From Scoparia ambigualis (Eukaryota > Arthropoda > Insecta > Lepidoptera > Crambidae), in contig OY992501.1 in NCBI GenBank assembly GCA_963921215.1, positions 13,918,227 through 13,982,226 on the forward strand: 64,000 bases of DNA, in the 5' to 3' direction. The position numbers and the translations under genes are program-made. The notes beneath the pieces are model-generated. The model searched no databases. It was given only the letters and a program-made list of their open reading frames with translations, and had not been told where the DNA came from. Positions within the stretch are counted from its first letter, which is position 1; the number at the start of each line of letters is the position of its first letter. Below are positions 30,923-40,534 of the stretch, piece by piece.

Positions 30923-31110
30923 GGATTGCTCGCTCTGTTTTAATTATTAACTAATTTTTTTTAACAGTGATAAGTGAGTGAATGATAGTTTTTCTTTGTG
31001 ATTGTGCACAGTTTGTCATTTGAAGCTAATCACGCAGTAAGTTTGTGGTATTTTATTCATCACTATTCATTTTAATATCATTTACAACATTATAATTTGC
31101 TAAATCTTAA

Positions 31111-31872
31111 GGGGGTGCTGCGCGATCGCAAAAACTGACATAAGTCTCTTATTGAACTTCAAAGCAAAATCAATGGATGGCAATATTGATATTTAATATT
31201 AAATCTATTAATTCTGCTTTGAAGTTTCAGACCTAGTAATTTGATTGGAGCAATGTCTTTATTAGCAAACTAAGCAACTTTCGCAATGCCTGGTCGCTGG
31301 ATGGGTGACCAAATATAAAACATCTCGAGCTCCTCCGTGCTTCGGAAGGCACGTTAAGCTGTTGGTCCCGGTTGTTGTCGTAAGATGACAATCGTTAAAA
31401 CCCACCAACCCGCATTGGGCCAGCGTGGTGGGTTATGGCCCAATATCCCCTCGTGCAGTGTCCACGTGGGAGGCCTGTGCCCAGCAGTGGGACGTTTATA
31501 GGCTGATGATGATGATGATGATGAATGTCTTTATTCTGCGAAATGTAAGAACCATCACGCGCTTGTGTTAAAAATTAAAATTGACTTTTTTATGATGGGG
31601 TGACCTGCGTAATATCAATTCTAATATTTTCATGTAAGAATTATTGTTTCATGCAAAAACTTAAGAAAGTTGTCGAAAAAAAATGTTTTAGGAGTTATTA
31701 CAATTATGTATTGTTTGTTATTATTTAAAGAATTTGTTTCAAATTTCAACAAGGCCACGACCTTGTGCAATGATCAGGCTAACTCACGTAAGTTCTTTTA
31801 ATATATTTAACTATTCAGCGTATAGTACAAGTAACTTAAAAATACGTACATTTTCACAACTTCGTGCAGGAT
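31111..31872 (+). repeat. Dispersed repeat C, copy 1, split by an RTE-type tail
   Basis: It matches the reverse complement of 42507-42930 through GTGCTGCGCGATCGC-like start, ATTCTGCTTTGAAGTTTCAG, AGACCTAGTAATTTGA, CATCACGCGCTTGTGTTAAA, AAGAAAGTTGTCGAAAAAAA and CTTGTGCAATGATCAGGCTA. It lies between a PBS and a gag start, so it may be part of that element's leader or a separate insertion. No coding signal. Confidence 0.75.
31252..31535 (+). mobile_element. Complete RTE-type 3'-tail insertion with 12-bp target duplication
   Basis: The inserted segment is 31264-31523 and ends (GATGAT)n. The direct repeat AATGTCTTTATT occurs at 31252-31263 and 31524-31535. The paralogue at 42507-42930 has the empty site (AATGTTTTTATT in the same orientation). 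Inside are GCAATGCCTGGTCGCTGGAT, AGCTCCTCCGTGCTTCGGAA, GGTCCCGGTTGTTG, CATTGGGCCAGCGTGGTGGG and CCCAGCAGTGGGACGTTTAT. It is non-coding. It is the best reference for this family, of which fragments lie at 7.7, 8.2, 14.0, 16, 22.5, 43.2, 44.0, 46.0 and 63.6 kb. Confidence 0.88.
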
Positions 31873-32037
31873 CCCCTTAATATTTTTAAAATTTTAACGC
31901 GTTTATTTTTTTTTCCGGACATCCACTTAAATTATATTGTGTTTCTTTAATTTTATTTTTGCTATTTTACTATTGAACCGGCTCTAGACAGCTCACTTAG
32001 GTCTTAGAATCCTCGATTAGACAATTGCAGACTACAC

Positions 32038-32320
32038 TATAATTTTTTTATCGCTTCAAAAAGCTGAGCTGGAATACGAGGTCGCTTTACAGGGTGTCAA
32101 CCCGGGTAACTCTTTAATGGAGTTACGTAGGCAAATTATTAAGCTTTCTAAGGAGCTTCCCTCCGAAGATATTTTGGTATCTCATTTGAATCCGGATAAG
32201 GATATGGAGGGTATTGATCTCGCACTAAATAAATCTTCACAAAATTTAAAAACTCTTAAAACTTTTGATAATAACTTATTTTGTAGAACGGAGGTTTTGT
32301 TAGTAGGTCAAGGATCATAA
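32038..32320 (+). pseudogene. gag: N-terminal part of a gypsy-type gag
   Basis: The open frame shows SLQKAELEYEVALQGVNPG, SLMELRRQIIKLSKELPSED and ILVSHLNPDKDMEGIDLAL, then a stop at 32318-32320. An LxKxELxYEVxxRG start with an LRxQI block is the usual N-terminus of one gypsy gag group. The main capsid domain does not follow in this frame. A related capsid is found only at about 34995. The first in-frame ATG is 32117, but the homology begins upstream, so the original start was earlier or is lost. Confidence 0.65.
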
Positions 32321-34320
32321 GACCGCCGGCGGTAGCGAAACAATTGATTTTTAATTGTGTCTGGTTTTACACAATTAAATTTATCATCGCCTTAATAGGG
32401 TCGTAGTCGACGACGGTGACGACTTGGTAGAGTGTAGGAAGAATTTTGACTCCAAATATTGTTACGTTGTTAATTCTGGTACCTGTCTGCCTTTGCTAAT
32501 GTACAAGTAGATTCGCAGTAATTAAAAATAACAATTACCTGTATTAGACATTGTTAGTGAAAAAGTAGTTTGTTTGAATTGAATCAATTATTTCTTCATA
32601 ATATAGACATGTAGCTTTACAACTTTTAGGGGAAAAAAATTCGAGACATGGCCCTCCATTTTTAAGGTTTCCGGCTGATAATGTCGCGAAACCAGATTCA
32701 TTCTCTTGGGATTGTTGACGGGAAGCACGCGGAGAGGATCTTTTACTGAGGTAAGACTTAGTTGAAATTAAGTGTGAAATGGTGTCAGGAAATTTAAAGG
32801 GTTTTTCAGAGAGGGTGTTAGGATAATATTGTCAACAGTGTTTTGTTTAATTACAGGATTCCGTGCTGATATTACGCAGTTCCTGTCGCCGCCTTGCCGC
32901 CACGCGACATAACCTTGCCACAGCGCGTGAGTATTGCTTCATCTTTGTTCATGAGTGTTTTGCTCAAGCTCAGTTAACTAATAAACTGTCCTCTTTTACT
33001 GGGAATCCAGACATTCGATTCTGTAGGTTTTAGAATCGCTCCTTGGCAAATTGTATCGCAAGGCGACGCAAAGCTCTTAGCCAAGGTAAGCCATGTGGCA
33101 TGCATGTCACCACTTAATATTTAGCCAGTTGATTTGAGGCATTTGAGACCCAAGTTAAGTGGCGAGCCCCTGAATCTGATAGGTTGCTGCTCAGGTTTAA
33201 GATAGAGGACAGCGAGACCAAGCTAATTTATCGATACTGACCTAAGTGTGGGGTATGTAGTAATAAGGTGAATTGTCAATCAACGTATTGTTAATTCCAG
33301 GTTCTTCGAGACCCCCCTCGTCGCCAAGATTTAGAGCACGTGCGTGAAGCCTGGACGCGAGGCCCGTTTCTTCGTGGGTTCCAGACGCAACCTCCTGCGT
33401 CGGCTGTAAGGCGAGCTGACACCGTCTAGCGGACAAGCAGGCGTAGACGGTTTTTTTTACCTGAACTTTTTTTTATTCCCGAGTAACTTATTTTTACTCG
33501 TTAAAACGTTTTATATTAATTAGGGTTTTTATACCTTAACTATTACTTTTATCTTTTTTTTCAATCCAACTACAGCAAGTGTTGGTTAACTTGTAAAACT
33601 TTGAGGATCTGCGAGTTCGACCAGTGTTGTGAAATTATCTGTTAACGTCGTCTTTAGATTCGGACGAATCTTCGGTCCTAGCGCCCATTATTTTTTATTT
33701 TGGTATAACCCCACGGGTTTTGGCTTTATACGGTTAATCTGGTTAAACGCTTACTTTTTTTTTAGACCTTTTTAATTTTCTTTTCAACATAATACTACGG
33801 ACGGTACCTACTGGCTTTATCCCAACCACCCACGACCATAGCTCTTACCGCTGAAATATTTGCTGGCTGGTTAGGTAGTAAAAGGAATACTATAATTAAG
33901 TTTATTTAATATTAAAATTATCATAGACCCGCTGGGTCACTTTCGACCTTATTGCTTCGTAATAAGGTTTAGATTGATTTAGACGAAAAATTAAAGGTGA
34001 CAAAATTATTATAAAATTATATTGATTTTGACCCGTCGGGGCAATTATAGGGCTTTGACCTCGTATATCTAGATTGTATTTTTGTTTGCAAAAGCCACAG
34101 ATTCGATCCTTCAATGGCAGCGTTATTGAGTTCGGCAACGAGTTCATTACACATCAAACAAACTGTTCCACGATTAGGACGAAACATGATTCTATTTAAA
34201 CAAAAACAATTCAAAGAGCAATAATCGTAATCCGAAGTTCAAAGCGTAAAGTCAGTTATTTTAAAGTATCGTAGTAGGTAACAACAGAGAGCGCACAATT
34301 ATAACGAGCAACACGAAGGA
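32321..34320. other. 2 kb unassigned, between two gypsy gag pieces
   Basis: A hairpin TTAATTGTG/CACAATTAA occurs at about 32350-32386. No repeat shared with the rest of the window was found, and no element end was identified. A small minus-strand frame with paired CxxC motifs (33902-34187) is listed separately. Confidence 0.4.
33902..34187 (-). other. Possible broken small zinc-binding ORF
   Basis: Reading the minus strand from ATG at 34187, the frame gives FRPNRGTVCLMCNELVAEL. A second frame overlapping it gives KDRICGFCKQKYNLDIRGQS. CLMC and CGFC are about 25-30 residues apart, so one frameshift would join a C2C2 zinc-binding unit. The family is not recognised. It could equally be chance in AT-rich DNA. 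Confidence 0.25.
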
Positions 34321-34356
34321 CTGCGCCGATGCCGCCGCGCCGGCGCGGCGGCGCAG
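34321..34356. repeat. GC-only palindrome
   Basis: GCCGCCGCGCC is followed directly by its complement GGCGCGGCGGC, with CTGC and GCAG further out. The 22-bp core is a perfect palindrome inside AT-rich DNA. It may form a cruciform or mark a MITE centre; its role is unknown. Confidence 0.7.
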
Positions 34357-34847
34357 CCACGCAAACCGGTTTGAAGTGCGAGCATAGGGGCGTTTATGGT
34401 CGGCCAGCCTGTCGTAGTTCTCGCTCATTATTGTTTTAACAACAATAATGTTTCACAAATAAAACCTCACTTATTTATTGTAAATAATTATATTATCTCA
34501 CAGTATCTAGTAAGTAAAATGATTTTATTTGGTTTTTACTTAAACAGTTTTATCTCATGACCTCTGGGATATTTTGTAAAGGGGTCATAATATAAAATGT
34601 TCATTATTGGTTGGTGTTTTGAGTCACACTTATTCAATGGCTAGCGAAGTTGGGTGTATTTACCCACCATACTTTATATTTTTATTTTATTGTTATTGAA
34701 CGGAGTTTAGGGTGTTTTAGGTTCTTATACAATATACTACGTAGCCGTAAAACATTTTATGGTTTTATTTTACAACAAACCCACTGAAGCTTGCGTTTGG
34801 GATTTTCTTCCTTTTCCCCAAGAGGGACAAAATCTCCAAAGTAACAG

Positions 34848-34919
34848 TGGCGCCCAACGTGGGGCCCGAACCTACGACCCTGAGCTTAAGAGTCTCATGC
34901 TCTACCGACTGAGCTAGCC
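34848..34919 (-). pseudogene. Primer-binding site extended into an antisense tRNA-Lys
   Basis: On the plus strand TGGCGCCCAACGTGGGGC (34848-34865) is the standard 18-nt complement of a tRNA-Lys 3' end. It directly follows the LTR end. The complement continues for about 70 nt. On the minus strand it gives D arm TAGCTCAGTCGGTAGAGC, anticodon loop CTCTTAA (anticodon CTT), T arm GGTTCGGGCCCC and an encoded CCA. The first three acceptor bases do not pair with the 3' end. Differences from the eukaryotic tRNA-Lys(CTT) I remember include A58 to G, G51 to A and U39 to G. Genomic CCA indicates origin by reverse transcription of a tRNA, not a tRNA gene. Confidence 0.8.
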
Positions 34920-34994
34920 GCCTAAAATTTTATTATCATTAAAACCTGAAACTATTAAGCAGCCAACGTCGTCCCAAGGCTTGATCGATTGAAT

Positions 34995-35715
34995 GTAAAC
35001 GTAACGTCGCGGCTGATTTTACTAAACTAAGATTTAACGGTAAAGCATGTGTGTTATCATTCATACAAAGGGTTGATGAGCACATTGAATCGAGAGGTAT
35101 CTCTCATGATAAGTATTGTCGTTCGGTTTTGAAATTTTTGTTGACGAGGCTCGGCAATGGTTTAGGTGTGTGAGGCCTAACATCACCAGTTGGTCTGAAT
35201 TGGTGACATTATTAAAATCGGAGTTCAGCCCGCATGATTATAGATTTTTAGCTGAAATTCGTTCCCGTACACAAGGTAGAGGCGAGTCCATATTCGTCTA
35301 CCTAGCGATAATGGACCGTATGTTTTCACGTCTATCGATGCCCTTGACTTTGGGGGATAAATTGGAAATTTTATCTCATAACGTTAGACCGTGCTACGCC
35401 AGTGCTTTGGTCGCGGCTTCGCCTATTTTATCAAATAGTGCACTTAAGGTGGCTTGTCAACACTACGAGAGAATACTTACTAATTTTCATGAACCTCCTA
35501 GTCCTAGTGCTCAGACTCTTGCTCCTGAGTTTTCTTCTAGGGGGAATAATAATTCTACTTCACCCGCAAGCAGGAACGGCGTTGTTAAGTTGTACGGCAG
35601 TACTCCTAGCAAATCCTTCGTCGCGGCTTTTGAGTCTAGAAAAGTCTATTGTGTTAGATGTCGCATTGAATTGACACACATAGACTCAGCCAGTGCAGAC
35701 GGCCACGTGATATAG
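34995..35715 (+). pseudogene. gag: gag capsid region, frameshifted
   Basis: First frame: RFNGKACVLSFIQRVDEHI and ISHDKYCRSVLKFL. A shift near 35130 leads to the second frame with DEARQWFRCVRPNITSWSEL, LLKSEFSPHDYRFLAEIRSR, TQGRGESIFVYLAIMDRMF and LEILSHNVRPCYASALV, ending at 35715. These are the ordered blocks of the retrotransposon gag (capsid) family. A C-terminal cysteine cluster is incomplete and another frame change follows. The N-terminal gag part is absent here but a matching type lies at 32038-32320. Confidence 0.85.
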
Positions 35716-35859
35716 TTTGTTTTATATATGGCAAAAAGGGTGTTCGCGCTCCAGAGTGTCTGAATCGCTCTAAAAATGGCAACTTTATACAGCAAAAAGG
35801 TCAGGATTCGAGTGCCAACTCTCAACTAATACGGAACATTAAATTTCTCCAATACTGGA

Positions 35860-36300
35860 ATCTAAAACCAGTAGGTACATCTCGACCTTTTGTCACGGTA
35901 AATGCTGGTGGCCAGGATGTTGGTCTTTTGGACACTGGGCCCAGCATTACTATTTTAGGGAATAATTCTCACAAACAGTTGCTTAATTTAAAGGTTAATT
36001 TAATTCTTGCCATCCGTTACAGCTTTCTGCAGCTGATGGTGAAATACTTTACGCTTCATCATATTTTAAGATTCCCTTGTATTTTAAAAATCAGACTCAC
36101 ACTATAAAAGTTTATATAGTCCCTGAGATTAAAATATAATCTTATCTTGGGAATGGATTTCTGGAGAGTTTTTAATTTAGTTCCCAGTGAGCTGGATTGC
36201 TTAGTTCTGGACTATCCTCTGGGACCTAACCTCTCTAGTATTGCCATCGAATCGATTAATTCGACTTGTAAAACTTGTGCTATATCTGCAGCTGCTATGG
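35860..36300 (+). pseudogene. Retroviral-type aspartic protease remnant
   Basis: RPFVTVNAGGQDVGLLDTGP then SITILG contains the catalytic D-T-G of retropepsins. After frame changes an IKVYIVPEI block and LILGMDFWRVFNLVPSELDC follow, the conserved ILGxDF end of the protease. At least two frameshifts and an in-frame TAA at about 36137 break it. Confidence 0.8.
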
Positions 36301-36474
36301 TTAATAATAACCAAGCCGCACCTAATGTGTCGGATCCTTGTTATCTAAATATTTATAATGGTTGTCAGTCGTCTTCTATTTCATTTTTAAATTATAGAAT
36401 ATCTAATAATAAACTTTACCGCTTCATCAAAAATATAAATTCTCAAAATCAGAAATTTACATGAAAGGAAGTTG

Positions 36475-37065
36475 TTCCTAACGAATTCAGAGTGGATATT
36501 TTAAAGAAAAATCATACCAGTCCTACTTCTAAACATTTTGGAATTTTTAAAACATTTTATTTTTGGCATGGTATGCAAAAAGACATGGCTAATTTTGTTA
36601 ATAATTGTGACGCATGTAATTCACTTAACCATGCTCAGCATACTACTCAAAGCTACATGCGTTATCCTAGAAAATGTTATAGACCGATTTCAAATACTAA
36701 TAATGACATAATGGTTACCTTGCCTAAAACTAAAAAACAGAATACGACTAAAGTGTTCAACCAGGTACAAGGTTCCTTAAAAAAGTCTCATGCTAGGAAT
36801 TGTGGTCTATACAATCTTCGTAGTAGAAATTATGATTTCAATGTGGGTGATATTGTCTGGCGTAAAACTTATTACCTAAGTGACAAAGACAAATATTTCT
36901 CAAAGAAACTTGCTCCTAAAAATATAATAAGTGTCGAATTAAAGCAAAATTGTCACCCTTAATGTATGAACTCGTCGACATGCATGGTAAAAATTTTGGT
37001 AAAAAGTATTATTCATATTTTTATAAAGCCACGGACATAGGATATGCACAAAATCTGAAAATTAC
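36475..37065 (+). pseudogene. Integrase remnant lacking the catalytic core
   Basis: The zinc-binding H2C2 domain is present: ILKKNHTSPTSKHFGIFKTF, FWHGMQKDMANFVNNCDACN. The frame then jumps to a C-terminal segment with FNQVQGSLKKSHARNCGLYN, DFNVGDIVWRKTYYLSDKDK and YFSKKLAP. The DDE core of roughly 150 residues between them is gone, yet the 156-codon frame (36492-36962) stays open across the joint. A shift near 36925 separates the last part (LMYELVDMHGKNFGK). Confidence 0.82.
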
Positions 37066-37139
37066 CCCTAAAAGTTTTACTGCTATTGTATGTTTGTTAT
37101 GTAATAATAACAACCTGATAATTACCCCTAAAAGGTTTG

Positions 37140-37390
37140 CTGCTAAAAGGTTGGCGACCGCCGCTTTAAGGCCGCGGGCACGAGCAGAGCGGCGGCGGCG
37201 CAGGGAGCGGCGCGTTTGAATTCATGCATTTTTTTTTAATATTGACTCGTCATAGTGACTACATCCTGCCTGATGGTAAGCAGCCGATGCACTCCAAAAT
37301 AAACTCGCTCCTCACCGTGGAACAAGCACGGTTACTAGCGCACCCCCGTTCATGACGGCCTGCATAAATGTCGTTTCACGCCCCGCCTAA
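37140..37390 (+). mobile_element. GC-rich junction and diverged LINE tail
   Basis: 37155-37215 is GGC/GCG-rich (GCAGAGCGGCGGCGGCGCAG). A LINE-tail-like piece follows: CATCCTGCCTGATGGTAAGC, AGCCGATGCACTCC, and CGGCCTGCATAAATG then TTTCACGCCCCGC, the last two shared with 15749-15779. The unit's parentage is uncertain. Confidence 0.45.
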
Positions 37391-37553
37391 ATGCATTTAC
37401 GTGTTTTACATGCATTTACGTGCATTACATACATTTACATGCATTACATGCATTTACATGCGTTACATGCATTTACATGCATTACATGCATTTACATGCG
37501 TTACATGCATTTACATGCATTACATGCATTACATGCATTTACATGGGACTGTT
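37391..37553. repeat. Minisatellite, 19-bp unit of ATGCATTTAC plus ATGCATTAC
   Basis: About eight alternating 10-bp and 9-bp subunits, with occasional G for A. ATGCAT is self-complementary, so hairpins can form. The array is open in all three plus frames (repeating MHLHALHAFT-type residues) because the unit lacks stops, not because it is coding. Confidence 0.9.
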
Positions 37554-38440
37554 TACGAACTCGAAGCGGGGCGTCGCCGCCGCATTGGAACGCGTCGCTC
37601 CCCGTGCCGCGCCGCCGCCGCCCTGTTTATGCCCGCTGGCCTAAAAAATCCACGTCCCGGATTAATATAACACTTAGTCACATCAAACAACAAGTAATTG
37701 CATTAATTAAAGTTTTTACATGCGGAAAACATGTTGGCTATCTGTGATATACTTTTTCAATTTGTATTTTAAAGGGGAGGTAGTTGCTTTGATAGTTTTA
37801 TTCAAGTATTTAATTGCCTAATATGGCGAGTTGACTAGTGATTTTTATGTCGTGCTCTTCATGCTAAAAATCGCTAGTAGCTGTACCTTTTCTCTTATGA
37901 TGCCATGGTCATATATTTTCTTTGCCATGGTGATCTATGACCGAATGCTATGTTATTATCAGCGTATGCGTAGAACAACATTATATTGATATACTAGATG
38001 ATCCGGTGAATTTCGTATCACCTACATTATATTTTTGAAAAATATTGTCAAAACTTAATAAAAAAAAAATTCGGTTATTACATTTAGCCAATGTCAAGTT
38101 AATAAGTATTTGTTTAAAGTAAATGATAATGATTGATAATATAAAATAACGAATAATGTTAAATGATATTCCTCCAAACCCCTTGAGACTCAATAAAGCT
38201 GTTTTAAGAGCTCACACGGACTTCTTAAGAAAATCTGAAAAGTGATGTTGCACGGTTTTGTTTTAATTGCCAAATCTCATGCACGTTCACGAAAACTTAA
38301 CAGTTATTAATCCGCCATTATTTCACATTAACATTCGACGAAACACAAATTAAACAAAATAAAACATAACTGCAGACATGACGCTTCACTTTCCCGCCAA
38401 GAAGTCAACTTTTACACTTTTTTTTATTTTTGAAACAATA
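37554..38440. other. GC-rich patch followed by AT-rich DNA
   Basis: 37560-37640 is GC-rich (GGGGCGTCGCCGCCGC and CGTGCCGCGCCGCCGCC). Beyond it nothing is recognised. Confidence 0.4.
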
Positions 38441-38444
38441 AAAT

Positions 38445-38565
38445 TGGTCTGTTTTGTTGGAATACAAAACAGACCAATGAGATCGGACCTCATACTATAG
38501 CTATGAAACAGACGAATTTCGGAACGCACCTATAAATATTTGACACCCAAGTGACAATATAAAGT
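38445..38565. repeat. Hairpin and direct repeat D1, left copy
   Basis: ATTGGTCTGTTTTGT pairs with ACAAAACAGACCAAT across a 6-nt loop. Downstream GATCGGACCTCATACTATAG, ATGAAACAGACGAATTTCGG and ATAAATATTTGACACCCAAG match 40670-40785 in direct orientation. Confidence 0.75.
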
Positions 38566-38582
38566 TCTCGCGCACTGCTAAT

Positions 38583-38616
38583 ACCTCGGACCAAATATCA
38601 CAATGGACAGAGTCTT
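38583..38616. repeat. Inverted repeat I1, left copy
   Basis: CCTCGGACCAAATATCACAA then TGGACAGAGTCTT is inverse to 40535-40567. Together with the direct repeat D1 this brackets about 2 kb, but neither pair has clear target duplications. Confidence 0.65.
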
Positions 38617-38758
38617 TGGATTTTTAGCATGTCCGTCTTTTGTTAGTGTGCAGCTTTCTATCTGTACATGTATGCGTGACTAAGGATGTGACATATCGAT
38701 ATAATCACTTTAATGTGGGGTGTAACACAGAAAACTAGCGTCATTGAAAAATATCTTC

Positions 38759-38777
38759 GGGGGGGGGGGGGGGGGGG
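38759..38777 (+). repeat. Poly-G tract, 19 G
   Basis: An uninterrupted G19 run lies in AT-rich DNA followed by TAACCTAAAATAACC. It could form a G-quadruplex. It has no visible link to an element end. Confidence 0.95.
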
Positions 38778-39059
38778 TAACCTAAAATAACCTCAAAATA
38801 AAAATATCTTGGAAACTATGTATTTTCACACTTTGGCTCCCCCTCCCCCTCCCCTTCCCCCCTTTTTCAGTGTTGCTTAACCTAAAAGGCGTTTGGGGGG
38901 AATATTATTTAGTATTAAAGCGTTCATATTATTATCATCACTCATTATCATCAACTATAAGCATAATCATGAACTCTATTATTACGACTAGTATCCATGG
39001 GCACGAAATAAATTTATAAAAAAGTGAAGCGGCCGGCGCGTCTAATCAAACAGCTCGAT

Positions 39060-39540
39060 CTAACACCCAATCCATTCTACCGGTCGATTGTCGATCGACA
39101 TCGATCGATTGGTCTGGTAGAAACTATCGATCGACGTCGACTAATCCATTTTACATTTTAGCGAAAAAAGAACAACAATGGAAGTTGATAATTCTAATTT
39201 TGATAATACCGACGAAGTTCAGTACGAGTCAGAAAAGGAGATCTCCATTCGTAATGATACTCCGGTCGTTAGTAGCGAAAGCGAAACTCTATACCTCAAT
39301 TGAGAGCGTCGTCTTCTGCGGGAGGATCCAGTGGTAGTAAAGCTAAGAAATTATCTAAATCCCGTCAACGTTCCAAACATTGTGGATTTGACATGGAGCC
39401 GCCTTTTTCTCCTCCTCATTCTGTAGCGGCGTCCACTTTCAGATGTGATAGTGTCTACCAGACCTATCGATCGACGTCGACTAATCCATTCTACCATCGA
39501 TCGATGCCGTCGTTCGACGATTGATCGATTGGTCTAGTAA
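39060..39540. repeat. ATCGAT-rich direct repeats flanking a short broken ORF
   Basis: Block B, TATCGATCGACGTCGACTAA then TCCATT, occurs at about 39124 and 39470. Block A (CATTCTACC, CGATCGA, GATCGATTGGTCTGGTAG-like) occurs at about 39072-39118 and 39492-39538. Block A can fold, since CTACC pairs with GGTAG. The order is A-B-ORF-B-A with same-direction copies. No target duplication was found. Confidence 0.7.
39178..39524 (+). pseudogene. Short broken ORF between the ATCGAT repeats
   Basis: ATG at 39178 opens 41 codons (acidic, DNTDEVQYESEKEI) to TGA at 39301. A frame one base away continues with SSSAGGSSGSKAKKLSKSRQ, basic and serine-rich, to 39524. The two overlap at ATGA, so a single-base deletion may have split one ORF. 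The acidic then Ser/Lys/Arg-rich order resembles the start of a retroelement ORF1/gag, but the family is not recognised. Confidence 0.35.
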
Positions 39541-39785
39541 CACCCTAATATCCGGCGTGAAATAATAGCCCTTGGTACTGTTGTGTTTCGTTCGACCAGT
39601 CAGGGTTCCAGAGGCCTTCCCGCCCCTCACAATTCCTATTCCTTCCTTAAAGGCCGGCAACGCATCTGCGATTCCTCTGGTGTTGCGGGAGTCTATGGGC
39701 GACGAAGATTTCTCTCCATCAGGTGACCCGCCTGCTTGTTTGCCTCCTTCTATTATAAAAAAAAAATTATGTAGTAAAGTGAAGT
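39541..39785 (+). mobile_element. LINE-tail family D, copy 1
   Basis: AATATCCGGCGTGAAATAAT, GGCCTTCCCGCCCCTCACAA, TTCCTATTCCTTCCTTAAAG, GCCGGCAACGCATCTGCGAT and ATCAGGTGACCCGCCTGCTT, ending TATAAAAAAAAAATTATG. It also occurs in reverse at 56038-56362 and in part at 63378-63500. The A-rich end suits a retrotransposed 3' UTR. Confidence 0.7.
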
Positions 39786-39789
39786 GAAG

Positions 39790-40534
39790 AGCAATACTTT
39801 TTACTATTCATATTCCCGCCTATATTATTAAGATTCAAATTTGAACTACGACTGTAAAATTTTTACTGTAAAAAAAGATTTTTCAAAATGTTTGGAACAG
39901 AGCCTTGAATATTTTGTAGGCTCCCAGTTATCACGTCTAATAGCTTTAACCCATTCACGTCCTATTTTCGGGCATTTTGGAAACCTAAAAAAAGAATTAT
40001 AAAAAGAATATTAGTAATATCGATAAAGCTTCGATACACAAATACGTACATCACTAATCATTATGTCAAAAACAAAGCCTTTAAATTACATTTAATTATG
40101 GTTTAAAACCTGATTCTTATGAATAGTGTACGATATAGTATGATTTAGAATTAGCACAAATTAATGCTTTGCCGTTTTAATTATTAAAAAAGTCATAGTA
40201 AAGCATACATATTATGAGAAATCACTAACGTATGAAATGATAATTCCTGGTCTTTCACACCTCCTTTTGTTGTTCTTGACGAACAATAAACAGCTGAACA
40301 AGATATTATGTCTATTGTATTTAGATTTCTTATTGTTTCACTATTATTTCACACCATTCAGCAATGTTTTGACCGAGCAGTCGGTCATGAAATGACACGT
40401 CTCACACCGACAGTGCGTCGCTGCCAAACGTACATTCACTATCTCTTTTACTCATATCACACTACAGTCATACAGACAGAGATACAAATACTTTAATTTG
40501 ATACACGTATGTAAAAGCGGCAACGTCGTAAGAC
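39790..40534. other. AT-rich DNA, nothing recognised
   Basis: No gene or repeat was identified. Confidence 0.4.

Larger units (their letters stand above)
34400..37140 (+). mobile_element. Second Ty3/gypsy element, internally deleted
   Basis: Order: putative 5' LTR end (…AAGTAACA at 34846), a PBS with extended tRNA-Lys complement, gag capsid region, protease, then directly the zinc-binding and C-terminal parts of integrase. RT, RNase H and the integrase catalytic core are missing. No 3' LTR was found; the element fades at about 37140 next to GC-rich DNA. The left coordinate is approximate because the LTR start was not determined. Several frameshifts mark it as dead. Confidence 0.8.

Noticed and set aside
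34848..34919. A functional tRNA-Lys(CTT) gene on the minus strand
   Set aside because: The acceptor stem does not pair at positions 1-3, CCA is encoded, and it lies exactly at a retroelement PBS. It is better explained as captured primer sequence.
37368..37747. Three overlapping open frames of 74-118 codons rich in His, Met, Leu and Cys
   Set aside because: They are the three frames of the 19-bp minisatellite plus adjoining GC-rich DNA. The unit has no stop in any frame, so openness carries no coding signal.
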